Shown: in pieces, positions 36,209-45,160 of the stretch | Numbering within the stretch: position 1 is the stretch's first letter | Layout of the letters: every line of letters begins with the position of its first letter | NCBI RefSeq assembly: GCF_021726515.1 | Contig: NZ_JAKKCJ010000002.1 | Coordinates: 682,001-746,000, forward strand | Direction of reading: 5' to 3' | DNA: 64,000 bases | From: Vibrio sp. CK2-1 | Lineage (GTDB): Bacteria; Pseudomonadota; Gammaproteobacteria; Enterobacterales; Vibrionaceae | Translations under genes and position numbers: made by a program | The notes under the pieces: model-generated | What the model was told of the DNA's origin: nothing | The model's input: only the letters and a program-made list of their open reading frames with translations | Databases searched by the model: none

Positions 36209-37597
36209 TTATAAAAACCCTGCTTTATAGAAACTTAACGCCTGTTGTCTTGCGGTTGGGTGGTCGACAATGGCAGGCCAATAAGTATCAATATCGTTTT
36301 GTTTTATATACTCGTGTGGAAAATGCAGATGTTTCAAAGGTACATTTTCTAGCTCTGGTAAATACTTACGGATGAAGCTGCCATCTGGATCATATTTTTC
36401 ACTTTGAGTGATGGGATTAAATATTCGAAAGTAGGGCTGAGCATCACAACCTGTGCCCGCCGCCCATTGCCAACCGCCGTTATTGGCACTGAGATCGCCA
36501 TCAATCAAGTGCTGCATGAAAAACTTTTCACCTAGTCGCCAATCCACAAGGCAATGCTTGGTGAGAAAGCTCGCGACAATCATTCTTAAGCGATTATGCA
36601 TCCAGCCAGTTTGCACTAACTGCCTCATTGCGGCATCGACAATTGGATAACCGGTTTTGGCTTGTTGCCAGGCGGCTAATAATTCAGGCGGATTGGGCCA
36701 AGGCAAATGGTCGTATTTGTCATTGAAGTTATGATGCTTATTGAGCTTTGGAAAGTGGTGCAATAAATGACGATAAAAATCACGCCACGCCAATTCATTG
36801 AGCCAACTCCCTTGCGGCTGTGAAATCATTTCCAGAGCATTGGGGTAATGGTGAGAAAGTTCAGCAAACACGCGTTTTGCACTGATTGCCCCAATCGCTA
36901 AGTAGGGAGATAAACCTGAGGTTCCTTTTATCGCAGGGTAGTCTCGGTCTTGATGGTAGTCTTGATACTTCGTAGTTAGAAAATTCGGAATCACTTGTTC
37001 TAAAATAGTATCTGCCAAAGGCCACTTGGTAGAATCTTGCTTGGTGGCGTTAAATATAATGGCAGGGTTGCTAACCGGTTTTAATGATGGCAAACAAACC
37101 TGCAAAGGCGCGGCATGGGTTCTTGCCAATGAACTTGCCCACGCTTTTTTAAATGGCGTGAATACCTTGTACATTTCATTTTGACCATTGAGAACCGCCC
37201 CTTTAGATACAATTACGTCAGCTTCAAACAAAGTTAAGGGTAGGCCGTGATCCAACAAGGCTTGGTCGCGCTGCTGCTCGTTGAATTCAACTTCTTGGTT
37301 GGCAAAAATGGTCTCGATGTTTTGCTGCTGACAATAGGCGATGAGCGCTTGTGCTTGCTCGGCAAAATCGCTAACTTCAATGTGTTTGAAATGAATGCCG
37401 TGCTGGCCGAGTTGCTCAGACAGCAAGTTGACATGTCTTTCAATTAAATCAATTTTTATTGGTGCCATATCATGCGCTTGCCATTGCGAAGGCGTAGAAA
37501 TAAACAAAGCGTGAAATGGCTGCTCCGCGGTTATCGCGTGGTATAAGGCTGGGTTATCGTCGATTCTCAGATCATTGCGAAACCAAACAAGATTCAT
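36209..37597 (-). CDS. phrB: Deoxyribodipyrimidine photolyase (class I CPD)
   Basis: Light-driven repair of cyclobutane pyrimidine dimers using FAD and an antenna cofactor, 462 residues. The N-terminal antenna domain begins LVWFRNDLRIDDNPAL; the FAD/DNA-binding helical domain contains WRDFYRHLL, GYPIVDAAMRQLVQTGWMHNRLRMI and WQWAAGTGCDAQPYFRIFNP. The length and these motifs fit a CPD photolyase and not cryptochrome DASH. It is in the ECF-ChrR operon, matching the known placing of photolyase genes under ECF/ChrR control in Rhodobacter and Vibrio. Confidence 0.95.
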   Translation of the reverse strand: MNLVWFRNDLRIDDNPALYHAITAEQPFHALFISTPSQWQAHDMAPIKIDLIERHVNLLSEQLGQHGIHFKHIEVSDFAEQAQALIAYCQQQNIETIFANQEVEFNEQQRDQALLDHGLPLTLFEADVIVSKGAVLNGQNEMYKVFTPFKKAWASSLARTHAAPLQVCLPSLKPVSNPAIIFNATKQDSTKWPLADTILEQVIPNFLTTKYQDYHQDRDYPAIKGTSGLSPYLAIGAISAKRVFAELSHHYPNALEMISQPQGSWLNELAWRDFYRHLLHHFPKLNKHHNFNDKYDHLPWPNPPELLAAWQQAKTGYPIVDAAMRQLVQTGWMHNRLRMIVASFLTKHCLVDWRLGEKFFMQHLIDGDLSANNGGWQWAAGTGCDAQPYFRIFNPITQSEKYDPDGSFIRKYLPELENVPLKHLHFPHEYIKQNDIDTYWPAIVDHPTARQQALSFYKAGFL

Positions 37598-37643
37598 GGC
37601 TTACCTTTTGCTTATGAATTTTATATAGAGAAGAACAACAGTT

Positions 37644-38594
37644 TTAGATGTAACGTAATTTAAGCTCTTGTGGGTAGGGAGATAGATACACTTGAGCCGC
37701 TAAATATTGTTGGGGAAATTCTTTTAGGTAGTGATTGATCAAAGTTAGCGGCACCAGTAGGGGAACTAACCCCGCTCGGAAGTCATTAATATGAGTAGAT
37801 AGTTCATTTTTTTGCTGTTTAGTGAGCACCTTTTTGAAGTAGCCTTGTAGGTGTTGCAGCGTATTGGTGTGGCTTTTATGCGTTGCCACATGCTTTAAAC
37901 CCGACATTAACAACGTGATGTATTGTTGCGCCATCTCTTCTAGTTTGAGATCGGCACGAGCAAGGAGACGGCCAGTTTCTTTATAACTAATCAGATGGTG
38001 GCTCATTAGTAAGTACTTACGTTCGCTATGAAACTCAATTAATTTGTGCTTAGTCAGGCCAGAAGCTAACAAATCTTGCCAGTGGCGGTAGGTAAACACA
38101 CGGATCATGAAATTCTCGCGTAAAGCAGGGTCCATTAAACGACCATTTTCTTCACAAGGTAGGTTTGGATTCTGCGCCATGATTTGTTTGGCGAATAAGC
38201 CTATGCCAGAGGCGGTGCTGCCTTTACCGTCTTCTTGATAAACCTTAACTCTTTCCATGCCACAGCTCGGGCTTTTTTGACAAAAAATAAAGCCGCTAAG
38301 GTGATCGATTTTACTGGCGACGGTTTGACCATATTCGGTTAAGTCTTGCGTGACATCACCATCGCCATCAGGACGACTGACATGTATTCCATCATTGAGT
38401 TGAACTTGACGAATAGTAGGGCGAGGGACCGGCAAGCCAATCGCCACTTCTGGGCAAAAGGCTTGGTAGTCAACAAAAGGGGCGAGTTGGCTCATACAGA
38501 AATCAGAGCGTTTGTGTCCTTTATCAAAGCGCACTTGCTCTCCGGCGACACAGGCACTGATACCAATTTTCGGTTTTTGCTCTGGTAGTTTCAT
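37644..38594 (-). CDS. ybgA: YbgA family protein (DUF523 + DUF1722)
   Basis: Two-domain protein of 316 residues. The N-terminal DUF523 (about 10-160) has GISACVAGEQVRFDKGHKR, CPEVAIGLPVPRPTIR and SPSCGMERVKVY, with conserved cysteines that may bind a metal or cofactor. The C-terminal DUF1722 (about 190-305) has FHSERKYLLMSHHLISYKETGRLLA. Function unknown, but it sits beside a photolyase gene here as ybgA does beside phr in E. coli, suggesting a role connected with photoreactivation. SD GGAG lies about 10 bases before the ATG. Confidence 0.9.
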   Translation of the reverse strand: MKLPEQKPKIGISACVAGEQVRFDKGHKRSDFCMSQLAPFVDYQAFCPEVAIGLPVPRPTIRQVQLNDGIHVSRPDGDGDVTQDLTEYGQTVASKIDHLSGFIFCQKSPSCGMERVKVYQEDGKGSTASGIGLFAKQIMAQNPNLPCEENGRLMDPALRENFMIRVFTYRHWQDLLASGLTKHKLIEFHSERKYLLMSHHLISYKETGRLLARADLKLEEMAQQYITLLMSGLKHVATHKSHTNTLQHLQGYFKKVLTKQQKNELSTHINDFRAGLVPLLVPLTLINHYLKEFPQQYLAAQVYLSPYPQELKLRYI

Positions 38595-38631
38595 ACTACG
38601 GCGACTCCTTGCTGCCCAAGATTAGCTGAAT

Positions 38632-39300
38632 CTAATAAATAAATTGCCCGATAGGGTTTAATAGCTTTGAGATCCCTTGGGTAAATTGCAGCGCATCATT
38701 GGATACGGTGAAACATAAACACCCCGTGGTAGTGGTTGGAGTGTGCTCATGTTCTCCAGTTAGCCAAATGAAGTCACCTTTTTGGTATTTACCCATTTGA
38801 TCTTCAAATTCTCCATCGAGTAATAACGTTAGCTCAAACCCTTTATGAGTATGCATGGGAACACTACCACCGGGTTCGATATGCAATAAGCTGGTTTTGA
38901 GACTACCTTCTTGTAAATCAATTCGAGAACGAGTGAGTTTGCCGAGCTTTTGTGGTTTTTGCAGTACTAGAGATTGCAGCGCCCTTGGCAAGGTGTAGCG
39001 CTGGCCTTTAAATTCGATGGTTTGTTCGACTGCCTTGTCGGAATCAATTTGGGCATCAAACAAGGCATCATCTTGGGTGATTTGCGCGATCATATCTGCG
39101 AAATCTTCTTCATGATCTTGCTGACAAGAAGTCGATGATGTTGTGAATTCTTGCTGAGCGGCTTGTTGAGTAATGCGATCGACAACCGTTTGGCAGTCGC
39201 GGCATAATTCAAGATGGGCAGCGACGGCGATGCTCAACGATGCAGGTAGCTCGCCACTTGCAAAAACGCTCATCAATTCATGTGTTGGATGGTGTCTCAT
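38632..39300 (-). CDS. chrR: ChrR-type zinc anti-sigma factor with cupin domain
   Basis: Holds the adjacent ECF sigma factor inactive until singlet oxygen or related stress. The 222-residue protein has an N-terminal anti-sigma domain with HPTHELMSVFASGELP and HLELCRDC (zinc ligands, about residues 5-38) and a C-terminal cupin (about 110-205) with VPMHTHKGFELTLLLDGEF and GDFIWLTGEHEHTP, carrying His and Glu metal ligands. The ATG overlaps the sigma gene end by four bases, giving coupled synthesis. Both domains look intact. Confidence 0.93.
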   Translation of the reverse strand: MRHHPTHELMSVFASGELPASLSIAVAAHLELCRDCQTVVDRITQQAAQQEFTTSSTSCQQDHEEDFADMIAQITQDDALFDAQIDSDKAVEQTIEFKGQRYTLPRALQSLVLQKPQKLGKLTRSRIDLQEGSLKTSLLHIEPGGSVPMHTHKGFELTLLLDGEFEDQMGKYQKGDFIWLTGEHEHTPTTTTGCLCFTVSNDALQFTQGISKLLNPIGQFIY

Positions 39301-39935
39301 GAATTCTCTCCCATAAGATGTTTCAATTTAGCGATTGCCAGTCTTAAACGTGATTTCACAGTGCCTAAAGGAATATTAAACTGGGCGGCTAGTTGCTCTT
39401 GCGATAAATCTTTAAAGTACACGCCTTCAATCAATTGGCGTTGATCGTGAGAAAGACGACTAAGGTGACGGTCAATTTTTTTGCTCATCAGGTGGTCATC
39501 AAAACTGAGGGTTTCGGTCGCCTCCGCTTCAACCAGTGGCCAAATGTCATCACTTAATTGATCTTCTTTATGAGTACGCATTTTACGTAGCATGTCGAAA
39601 GAAGTATTACGCATTATGGTGTACACCCAAGTGGTGGCTGCGCCTTTTTCCATATCGAATAAATGAGCTTTACGCCACACATTCGTCATGGTGTCTTGCA
39701 GTAATTCTTTAGCGGTTTCTGGGTTGTTAAATTGTTTGATGCCAAAACGCTGTATTTTAGGCGCAAACCAGATGAACAGACGTTGAAAAGCCTGCTTATC
39801 TCGTTGGTTGGCAATATCGCATAACCACTGTTCTAACGGTGGTGTCACTTCATTATCGTCGTTGATTTCCGTTCTCATTGTTATCTTCTTGCCGGTGTGC
39901 TTTTGAACACCTAGTGGCTGAGTGACTGGATACAT
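39297..39935 (-). CDS. ECF sigma factor (RpoE/ECF11-like) partnered with ChrR
   Basis: Extracytoplasmic-function sigma factor of up to 212 residues. Region 2 includes AKELLQDTMTNVWRKAHLFD and ATTWVYTIMRNTSFDMLRKMR; region 4 includes LIEGVYFKDLSQEQLAAQFNIPLGTVKSRLRLAIAKLK. The start is unsure: the ATG at 39935 adds 19 residues before a second ATG at 39878 that gives a more usual ECF N-terminus. It heads a ten-gene operon and has a TGATCC-type promoter upstream, consistent with autoregulation as for RpoE-ChrR of Rhodobacter. It is not the envelope-stress rpoE with rseABC. Confidence 0.92.
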   Translation of the reverse strand: MYPVTQPLGVQKHTGKKITMRTEINDDNEVTPPLEQWLCDIANQRDKQAFQRLFIWFAPKIQRFGIKQFNNPETAKELLQDTMTNVWRKAHLFDMEKGAATTWVYTIMRNTSFDMLRKMRTHKEDQLSDDIWPLVEAEATETLSFDDHLMSKKIDRHLSRLSHDQRQLIEGVYFKDLSQEQLAAQFNIPLGTVKSRLRLAIAKLKHLMGENS

Positions 39936-39967
39936 AATGACAAATACCTAATGACAATTGATACCTG

Positions 39968-39996
39968 TATTACGCGCGTGATTAGTAATGGGATCA
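39968..39996 (-). promoter_or_regulatory. Candidate ECF-ChrR autoregulated promoter
   Basis: On the minus strand TGATCC (39991-39996) and CGTAATA (39968-39974) are 16 bp apart, about 30 bases upstream of the sigma gene ATG at 39935. The elements match the -35 TGATCC and -10 CGTA-type sequences known for RpoE/ChrR regulons. Assignment is by motif and position. Confidence 0.6.
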
Positions 39997-40040
39997 CTTT
40001 TATTTTTAATGCTTGGTATTGTTAACCAACATAGTCAATT

Positions 40041-40104
40041 TTGACTCAAATCATTAAAATCTCAGTTGACAACCACTATACCCCTTTGGGGTTATGGGTA
40101 TGCT
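40041..40104 (+). promoter_or_regulatory. Candidate FNR- and NarP-type sites upstream of the ccm operon
   Basis: TTGACTCAAATCAT (40041-40054) matches the FNR consensus TTGAT-N4-ATCAA at 8 of 10 bases. TACCCCT (40079-40085) and inverted ATGGGTA (40094-40100) both fit the NarL/NarP heptamer, and TACCCCT-TT-GGGGTTA is a near 7-2-7 site. A TATGCT at 40099 could be the -10. In E. coli the nap-ccm operon is controlled by FNR and NarP. The remaining part of the 370-base gap holds the divergent ECF promoter and nothing else recognised. Confidence 0.45.
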
Positions 40105-40305
40105 ATGTCAGTCCGTTATTATCGAGTAGAGATTTATACTCGTAATGTAACCTGACGTTGAGCTTTTATTCACCGAATAAGCCGTATTTTGGTTATTTTT
40201 GTGATTATCTGAACATTCATTAGATGCTTTACACGTTAACGCTTCCGAGTGAGTTTTCCTGTGGTAACATAAACGCCCCTTAACTTTAACTATAGATGAA
40301 GATTT

Positions 40306-40926
40306 ATGCTGGAAGTGCGTGATTTAACAGCGATTCGTGATGACAGAGAATTATTTGAGTCAGTAAGCTTTTCTGTTTCGGCTGGTGATCTCGTTCAAGT
40401 TGAGGGACGTAATGGTTCGGGCAAAACGACGATGCTGCGAATTATTACCGGTTTAGGCGATAGTGAAGCCGGAAAAATACTTTGGAAAGGCGTTGAAACT
40501 CGTAAAGACCGCGATGCCTTTCATCAGGATTTGTTGTTTATCGGACATCAAACTGGCGTTAAAAAAGAACTGACTGCATTTGAAAATCTTTCCTTTTATC
40601 AGAAACTAAATGGCTCAACAGGCGTCACAGAAGATGATATTTGGATGGCGTTAGCCAAAGTTGGCTTGGCAGGTAAAGAAGATATTCCAGCCGGTAAGTT
40701 ATCGGCAGGGCAGCAACGACGTGTCGCACTCGCGCGTTTATGGTTAAGTCGTCACCCACTTTGGATTTTAGATGAGCCGCTGACGGCCATTGATAAGCAA
40801 GGCATTAAAGTGATTGAAGCTTTGTTTGTCGAACATACACAAAATGGCGGAATGGTGCTGTTTACCACTCACCAAGATATGTTTACCGAAATGGATCAAC
40901 TTAAAACCATTCGGTTGGGAGAGTAA
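40306..40926 (+). CDS. ccmA: Haem ABC transporter ATPase CcmA
   Basis: ATPase of the CcmABCD complex that releases holo-CcmE. The 206-residue protein has Walker A GRNGSGKTT (about 35-43), signature LSAGQQRR (about 132-139) and Walker B LWILDEPLTAID (about 150-161). It is the first gene of the nine-gene cytochrome c maturation operon; ccmB begins three bases after its stop. Confidence 0.95.
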   Translation: MLEVRDLTAIRDDRELFESVSFSVSAGDLVQVEGRNGSGKTTMLRIITGLGDSEAGKILWKGVETRKDRDAFHQDLLFIGHQTGVKKELTAFENLSFYQKLNGSTGVTEDDIWMALAKVGLAGKEDIPAGKLSAGQQRRVALARLWLSRHPLWILDEPLTAIDKQGIKVIEALFVEHTQNGGMVLFTTHQDMFTEMDQLKTIRLGE

Positions 40927-40929
40927 GTC

Positions 40930-41598
40930 ATGATTTCAAGCATGCTGAGCATTGTTCGCCGCGAGTTGTTAATTGCTTATCGTCGTCAAGCTGATGTATT
41001 TAACCCTTTGTGGTTCTTTATCATTGTTATTACGTTGTTTCCTTTAAGTATTGGCCCAGAGCCGAATTTGTTAGCACGTATTGCAGCTGGCATCATTTGG
41101 GTAGCAGCATTGCTTTCGGCTCTGTTATCTTTAGAGCGCTTATTTCGAGATGACTTTAACGATGGGGCATTAGAGCAATTAATGCTATTGCCAATTCCTT
41201 TACCATTGGTGGTGATCTCTAAAGTGATTGCCCATTGGTTGTTAACTGGCTTGCCGTTAATTTTAATTAGCCCGTTACTTGCGGTACTACTATCGCTAGA
41301 TTTTCAGACTTGGTTGGCGGTGGTGATTACCTTACTACTTGGTACGCCGACCTTGAGTTTTATTGGTGCGATTGGTGTTGGGTTAACGGTGGGGCTGCAA
41401 AAAGGTGGCGTACTGTTAAGTTTGCTGGTTTTACCTTTGTATATTCCGGTACTTATTTTTGCTACTTCTGCGATTGAAGCCGCGACTAGTGGTTTTGGCT
41501 ATTCAGGCCAACTCGCAATTCTAGGGGCGATGTTACTTGGCGCAGCAACCTTGACGCCATTTGCGATTAGCGCGTCGTTACGCATCAGTGTGAATTAA
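40930..41598 (+). CDS. ccmB: Haem exporter protein CcmB
   Basis: Inner membrane component of CcmABCD, 222 residues with about six helices. Family signatures include FNPLWFFIIVITLFPLSIGPEPNLL, FRDDFNDGALEQLMLLP and GVLLSLLVLPLYIPVLIFAT. It follows ccmA directly. A 106-base gap with no reading frame separates it from ccmC, the only sizeable gap in the operon. Confidence 0.95.
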   Translation: MISSMLSIVRRELLIAYRRQADVFNPLWFFIIVITLFPLSIGPEPNLLARIAAGIIWVAALLSALLSLERLFRDDFNDGALEQLMLLPIPLPLVVISKVIAHWLLTGLPLILISPLLAVLLSLDFQTWLAVVITLLLGTPTLSFIGAIGVGLTVGLQKGGVLLSLLVLPLYIPVLIFATSAIEAATSGFGYSGQLAILGAMLLGAATLTPFAISASLRISVN

Positions 41599-41716
41599 TA
41601 AACTATATAAGCTTGTGGTTGGACTGTTTATGGTGAGCAACGACAAGCGAATACGATTTAAGTTAAAAATTATAAAGTAGAGCAAAAATAGCCTACAAAA
41701 CAAAGTGAGAAGCAAA

Positions 41717-42487
41717 ATGTGGAAATGGTTACATCCATACGCAAAAGCTGAAAAAACCTATCAGCTATGCGGAACGTTATTGCCTTGGTTTTCTGTCTTG
41801 GCATTTGGGCTATTGCTAGTAGGTACGATTTGGGGGCTTGCTTTTGCGCCTGCCGATTACCAACAGGGCGATAGCTTTCGCATTATTTATATTCACGTAC
41901 CTTCTGCTATCTGGTCGATGGGCATTTATATGTCGATGGCGATCGCGGCATTTATTGGCTTAGTTTGGCAGCTTAAGTTGTCGAATATGGCCGCTTCTGC
42001 GATGGCTCCCATTGGTGCGGTTTATACCTTTATTGCTCTTATTACTGGTGCGGTTTGGGGCAAGCCAATGTGGGGCGCTTGGTGGGTATGGGATGCTCGC
42101 TTAACCTCTGAACTGATTTTATTGTTTCTCTACCTAGGTGTGATTGCGCTTTATCACGCCTTTGACGATCAAAAAACCGCAGCAAAAGCCGCCGGTATTC
42201 TGGCCATTGTGGGTGTCGTCAATATTCCTATCATTCACTATTCAGTAGAGTGGTGGAATACCCTACATCAAGGTGCCACCATTACTAAGATTGGTAAGCC
42301 TTCGATTGCTCCAGACATGCTATGGCCTTTATTGTGTAACATTTTTGGTTTTGCCTTCTTCTTTGGTGCGGTCACTATGGTTCGTTTCCGTACTGAAATT
42401 ATTCGCCGTGAAAGTCACCGTCCTTGGGTTTTGCAATTGGTCAAACAAAATGCAGCCAAAGGCTCAAAATCAGCAGAGGTGAAATAA
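41717..42487 (+). CDS. ccmC: Haem handling protein CcmC
   Basis: Inner membrane protein that delivers haem to CcmE, 256 residues with six helices. The tryptophan-rich motif MWGAWWVWDARLTSE (about 115-129) and the flanking histidines (IIYIHVPSA, and one in IIHYSVEWWNTLHQG) are the haem-binding features of the family. The frame opens with GTG at 41705, but the ATG at 41717 gives the family's MWKWLHPYAK start and is preferred. Confidence 0.96.
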   Translation: MWKWLHPYAKAEKTYQLCGTLLPWFSVLAFGLLLVGTIWGLAFAPADYQQGDSFRIIYIHVPSAIWSMGIYMSMAIAAFIGLVWQLKLSNMAASAMAPIGAVYTFIALITGAVWGKPMWGAWWVWDARLTSELILLFLYLGVIALYHAFDDQKTAAKAAGILAIVGVVNIPIIHYSVEWWNTLHQGATITKIGKPSIAPDMLWPLLCNIFGFAFFFGAVTMVRFRTEIIRRESHRPWVLQLVKQNAAKGSKSAEVK

Positions 42488-42694
42488 ATGTATTTTGACT
42501 CATTTAGTGATTTCTTAAATATGGGGGGTTATGCCGCTTATGTTTGGGCTTCTTTTGGAATCACATTTTTTAGTATGTTTGTTGTGTACTGGAAAAGTGT
42601 TTCAGATGGCAAAGCTTTATTGAAAGAAATCCAACAAAAAATTGACCGTGAAGAACGTCGTCAAGCGGCGAAAAAGATGGAAAACACATTATGA
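42488..42694 (+). CDS. ccmD: CcmD small membrane protein
   Basis: Helps CcmABCD release CcmE. Single-pass protein of 68 residues: an N-terminal [17 protein letters not shown] helix region and a charged cytoplasmic tail with a coiled-coil look ([15 protein letters not shown]). Its ATG directly follows the ccmC stop, and its end overlaps ccmE by four bases. Confidence 0.92.
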   Translation: MYFDSFSDFLNMGGYAAYVWASFGITFFSMFVVYWKSVSDGKALLKEIQQKIDREERRQAAKKMENTL

Positions 42695-43176
42695 CACCTA
42701 GACGCAAAAAAAGACTCGCAATCATTTTAGCTATTCTGATCGGTGTAGCCGGAACGGTTGGTTTAACCATGTATGCACTTAATCAGAATATGAATTTATT
42801 TTATACCCCATCTGAGCTAGTAAATGGCAAACCAGATGGCACTATGCCTCATGTCGGTGAGCGTTTACGTATCGGTGGTATGGTGGTTGAAGGCTCGGTG
42901 AAGCGTGATCCGGATTCTTTGAAAGTGAGCTTTGATCTAAAAGATATTGGTCCTACGGTTACCGTGACTTATGAAGGTATTTTGCCTGATTTATTCCGTG
43001 AAGGTCAGGGCATCGTGGCTCAAGGTACATTGGTTGATGCAACTACCATTGAAGCATTTGAAGTACTGGCTAAGCATGATGAAAACTACATGCCTTCAGA
43101 AATCGAAGATGCAATGAACAAAGGCCATAATGCTGATTATGACTACGAAACTCACACCATGAAAAATCAGGAATAA
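42691..43176 (+). CDS. ccmE: Periplasmic haem chaperone CcmE
   Basis: Carries haem covalently to the CcmFGH apocytochrome ligation complex. The 161-residue protein has a basic N-terminus, one membrane anchor (about 9-29) and a periplasmic OB-fold. The haem-linking histidine lies in [10 protein letters not shown] (His about 131, Tyr about 135). [15 protein letters not shown] and [23 protein letters not shown] are family hallmarks. Confidence 0.96.
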   Translation: MTPRRKKRLAIILAILIGVAGTVGLTMYALNQNMNLFYTPSELVNGKPDGTMPHVGERLRIGGMVVEGSVKRDPDSLKVSFDLKDIGPTVTVTYEGILPDLFREGQGIVAQGTLVDATTIEAFEVLAKHDENYMPSEIEDAMNKGHNADYDYETHTMKNQE

Positions 43177-43181
43177 GTGCA

Positions 43182-45158
43182 ATGATTGCTGAACTTGGAC
43201 ATTTTGCCTTAATTCTTGCATTAGGGTTTTCTATTTTACTAAGTGCATTGCCTATGTATGGTGCGAGTGTTAATAACCGCACTTTAATGGGCATGGCGCG
43301 TCCTCTGTCTTGGGGGATGTTTTTAACGCTAGCGTTTTCATTCGGGACGCTACTTTGGGCATTCTATAGTAACGACTTTACTTTGCAGTATGTGGCGAGT
43401 AACTCGAACAGTTTACTGCCTTGGTACTATCGCTTAACTGCTGTATGGGGCGCTCACGAAGGCTCTCTACTACTTTGGGTGCTTATTCAAGCTATCTGGA
43501 CAGTTGCGGTGGCAACCTTTAGTCGCGGAATGCCACAAGAGTCGGTATCACGCGTATTGGCGGTAATGGGGATGATTTCGATTGGCTTCTTGCTATTTAT
43601 CATTCTGACATCAAACCCATTCTTACGTACCTTGCCTTACTTCCCAATTGATGGTCGCGACTTAAACCCACTACTACAAGATCCGGGCTTAATTATTCAC
43701 CCACCAATGCTGTACATGGGTTATGTAGGCTTCTCTGTAGCGTTCTCATTTGCTATTGCATCATTAATGACCGGTCGTTTAGATACTGCTTGGGCTCGTT
43801 GGTCTCGTCCTTGGACGACAGCTGCATGGGTATTTTTGACTATTGGTATCGCACTAGGTTCATGGTGGGCATATTACGAACTCGGCTGGGGCGGCTGGTG
43901 GTTCTGGGATCCTGTTGAAAACGCATCTTTCATGCCTTGGCTAGCCGGTACCGCATTAATGCACTCATTGGCTGTAACCGAAAAACGCGGCACCTTTAAA
44001 GCATGGACCGTATTGCTAGCGATCAGCGCATTCTCATTGAGCTTGCTAGGGACCTTCTTAGTTCGTTCGGGTATTTTGGTATCGGTGCATTCATTCGCAT
44101 CGGATCCTGCTCGCGGTATGTTTATTCTGGCTTTCCTTGCGTTAGTGATTGGTGGCTCGCTGTTACTGTTTGCACTCAAAGGCGCGTCAGTCCGTGTGCG
44201 TGGTAACTACTCACTTATCTCACGTGAAAACGCCTTGTTATCTAACAATATTTTGTTAATAGCAGCATTAGTAGTGGTTCTGATTGGTACTTTATTACCG
44301 CTTGTTCATAAGCAAATTGGTATGGGCTCTGTATCGATTGGTGCACCATTCTTTAATACCTTGTTCACTTGGTTAATTGTGCCATTTACCTTGATTTTAG
44401 GTGTTGGCCCAATGGTGCGTTGGAAGCGTGATAACTTAGCTGAAGTGAAAGTACCGATGCTAGTGTCATTGGTGGTTTCAGTAGTTGGCGCAACCGCGAT
44501 TGCTTTAATTTCTTCTAAGCAATTTATGCCACTTGCAACACTAGGTTGGTTCATGGCGATTTGGATCTTTGCGATGCATGGCTTTGAGCTACACCAACGC
44601 GCGACACACCGCCATACTTTCTTTAAAGGTTTAACTAAGCTGCAACGTAGCCATTGGGCGATGATGCTAGGCCACATTGGCTTGGCAGTAACCATCATTG
44701 GTATTGCGATGGTGCAAAACTACAGTGTTGAACGTGATGTGCGTTTAGCGCCGGGTGATAAGTTTGAAATTCATGGTTATCAGTTTGACTTTGCTGGTGT
44801 ACGTGACCATGACGGCCCGAACTATGAAGGCTTTATTGCTGATTTCATCATTAGTGAAGATGGTAACTATGTAAACGAACTGCATGCTGAAAAACGTTTC
44901 TACCATACCGCTCGTTCTATGATGACCGAAGCGGCAATTGACCGCGGTTTCACTCGTGACTTGTATGTTGCAATGGGTGAGCGCTTAGAAGGTACCGATG
45001 CCTGGGCAGTTCGCATCTACTATAAACCGTTTATTCGCTGGATTTGGTTTGGTGCGATTTTAATGTCGATTGGTGGTGCGTTAGCGATCAGTGATAAACG
45101 TTATCGCTTCCGTAAAAAAGCCGAAAAATCAACGGAATCAGCCGAGAAGGAGGCGTAA
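43182..45158 (+). CDS. ccmF: Haem lyase subunit CcmF
   Basis: Large inner membrane subunit of the cytochrome c haem lyase, 658 residues and about fifteen helices. The haem-handling tryptophan-rich motif GWGGWWFWDPVEN lies around residues 230-242, preceded by NPLLQDPGLIIHPPMLYMGYVGFSV. The large periplasmic domain is near residues 510-620. Five bases separate it from ccmE and two from ccmG. Confidence 0.97.
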   Translation: MIAELGHFALILALGFSILLSALPMYGASVNNRTLMGMARPLSWGMFLTLAFSFGTLLWAFYSNDFTLQYVASNSNSLLPWYYRLTAVWGAHEGSLLLWVLIQAIWTVAVATFSRGMPQESVSRVLAVMGMISIGFLLFIILTSNPFLRTLPYFPIDGRDLNPLLQDPGLIIHPPMLYMGYVGFSVAFSFAIASLMTGRLDTAWARWSRPWTTAAWVFLTIGIALGSWWAYYELGWGGWWFWDPVENASFMPWLAGTALMHSLAVTEKRGTFKAWTVLLAISAFSLSLLGTFLVRSGILVSVHSFASDPARGMFILAFLALVIGGSLLLFALKGASVRVRGNYSLISRENALLSNNILLIAALVVVLIGTLLPLVHKQIGMGSVSIGAPFFNTLFTWLIVPFTLILGVGPMVRWKRDNLAEVKVPMLVSLVVSVVGATAIALISSKQFMPLATLGWFMAIWIFAMHGFELHQRATHRHTFFKGLTKLQRSHWAMMLGHIGLAVTIIGIAMVQNYSVERDVRLAPGDKFEIHGYQFDFAGVRDHDGPNYEGFIADFIISEDGNYVNELHAEKRFYHTARSMMTEAAIDRGFTRDLYVAMGERLEGTDAWAVRIYYKPFIRWIWFGAILMSIGGALAISDKRYRFRKKAEKSTESAEKEA

Positions 45159-45160
45159 TC

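Noticed and set aside
38632..39935. Reading the sigma/ChrR pair as the envelope-stress rpoE-rse system
   Set aside because: The anti-sigma protein is a soluble zinc-cupin ChrR type, not a membrane RseA, and no rseB or rseC follows.
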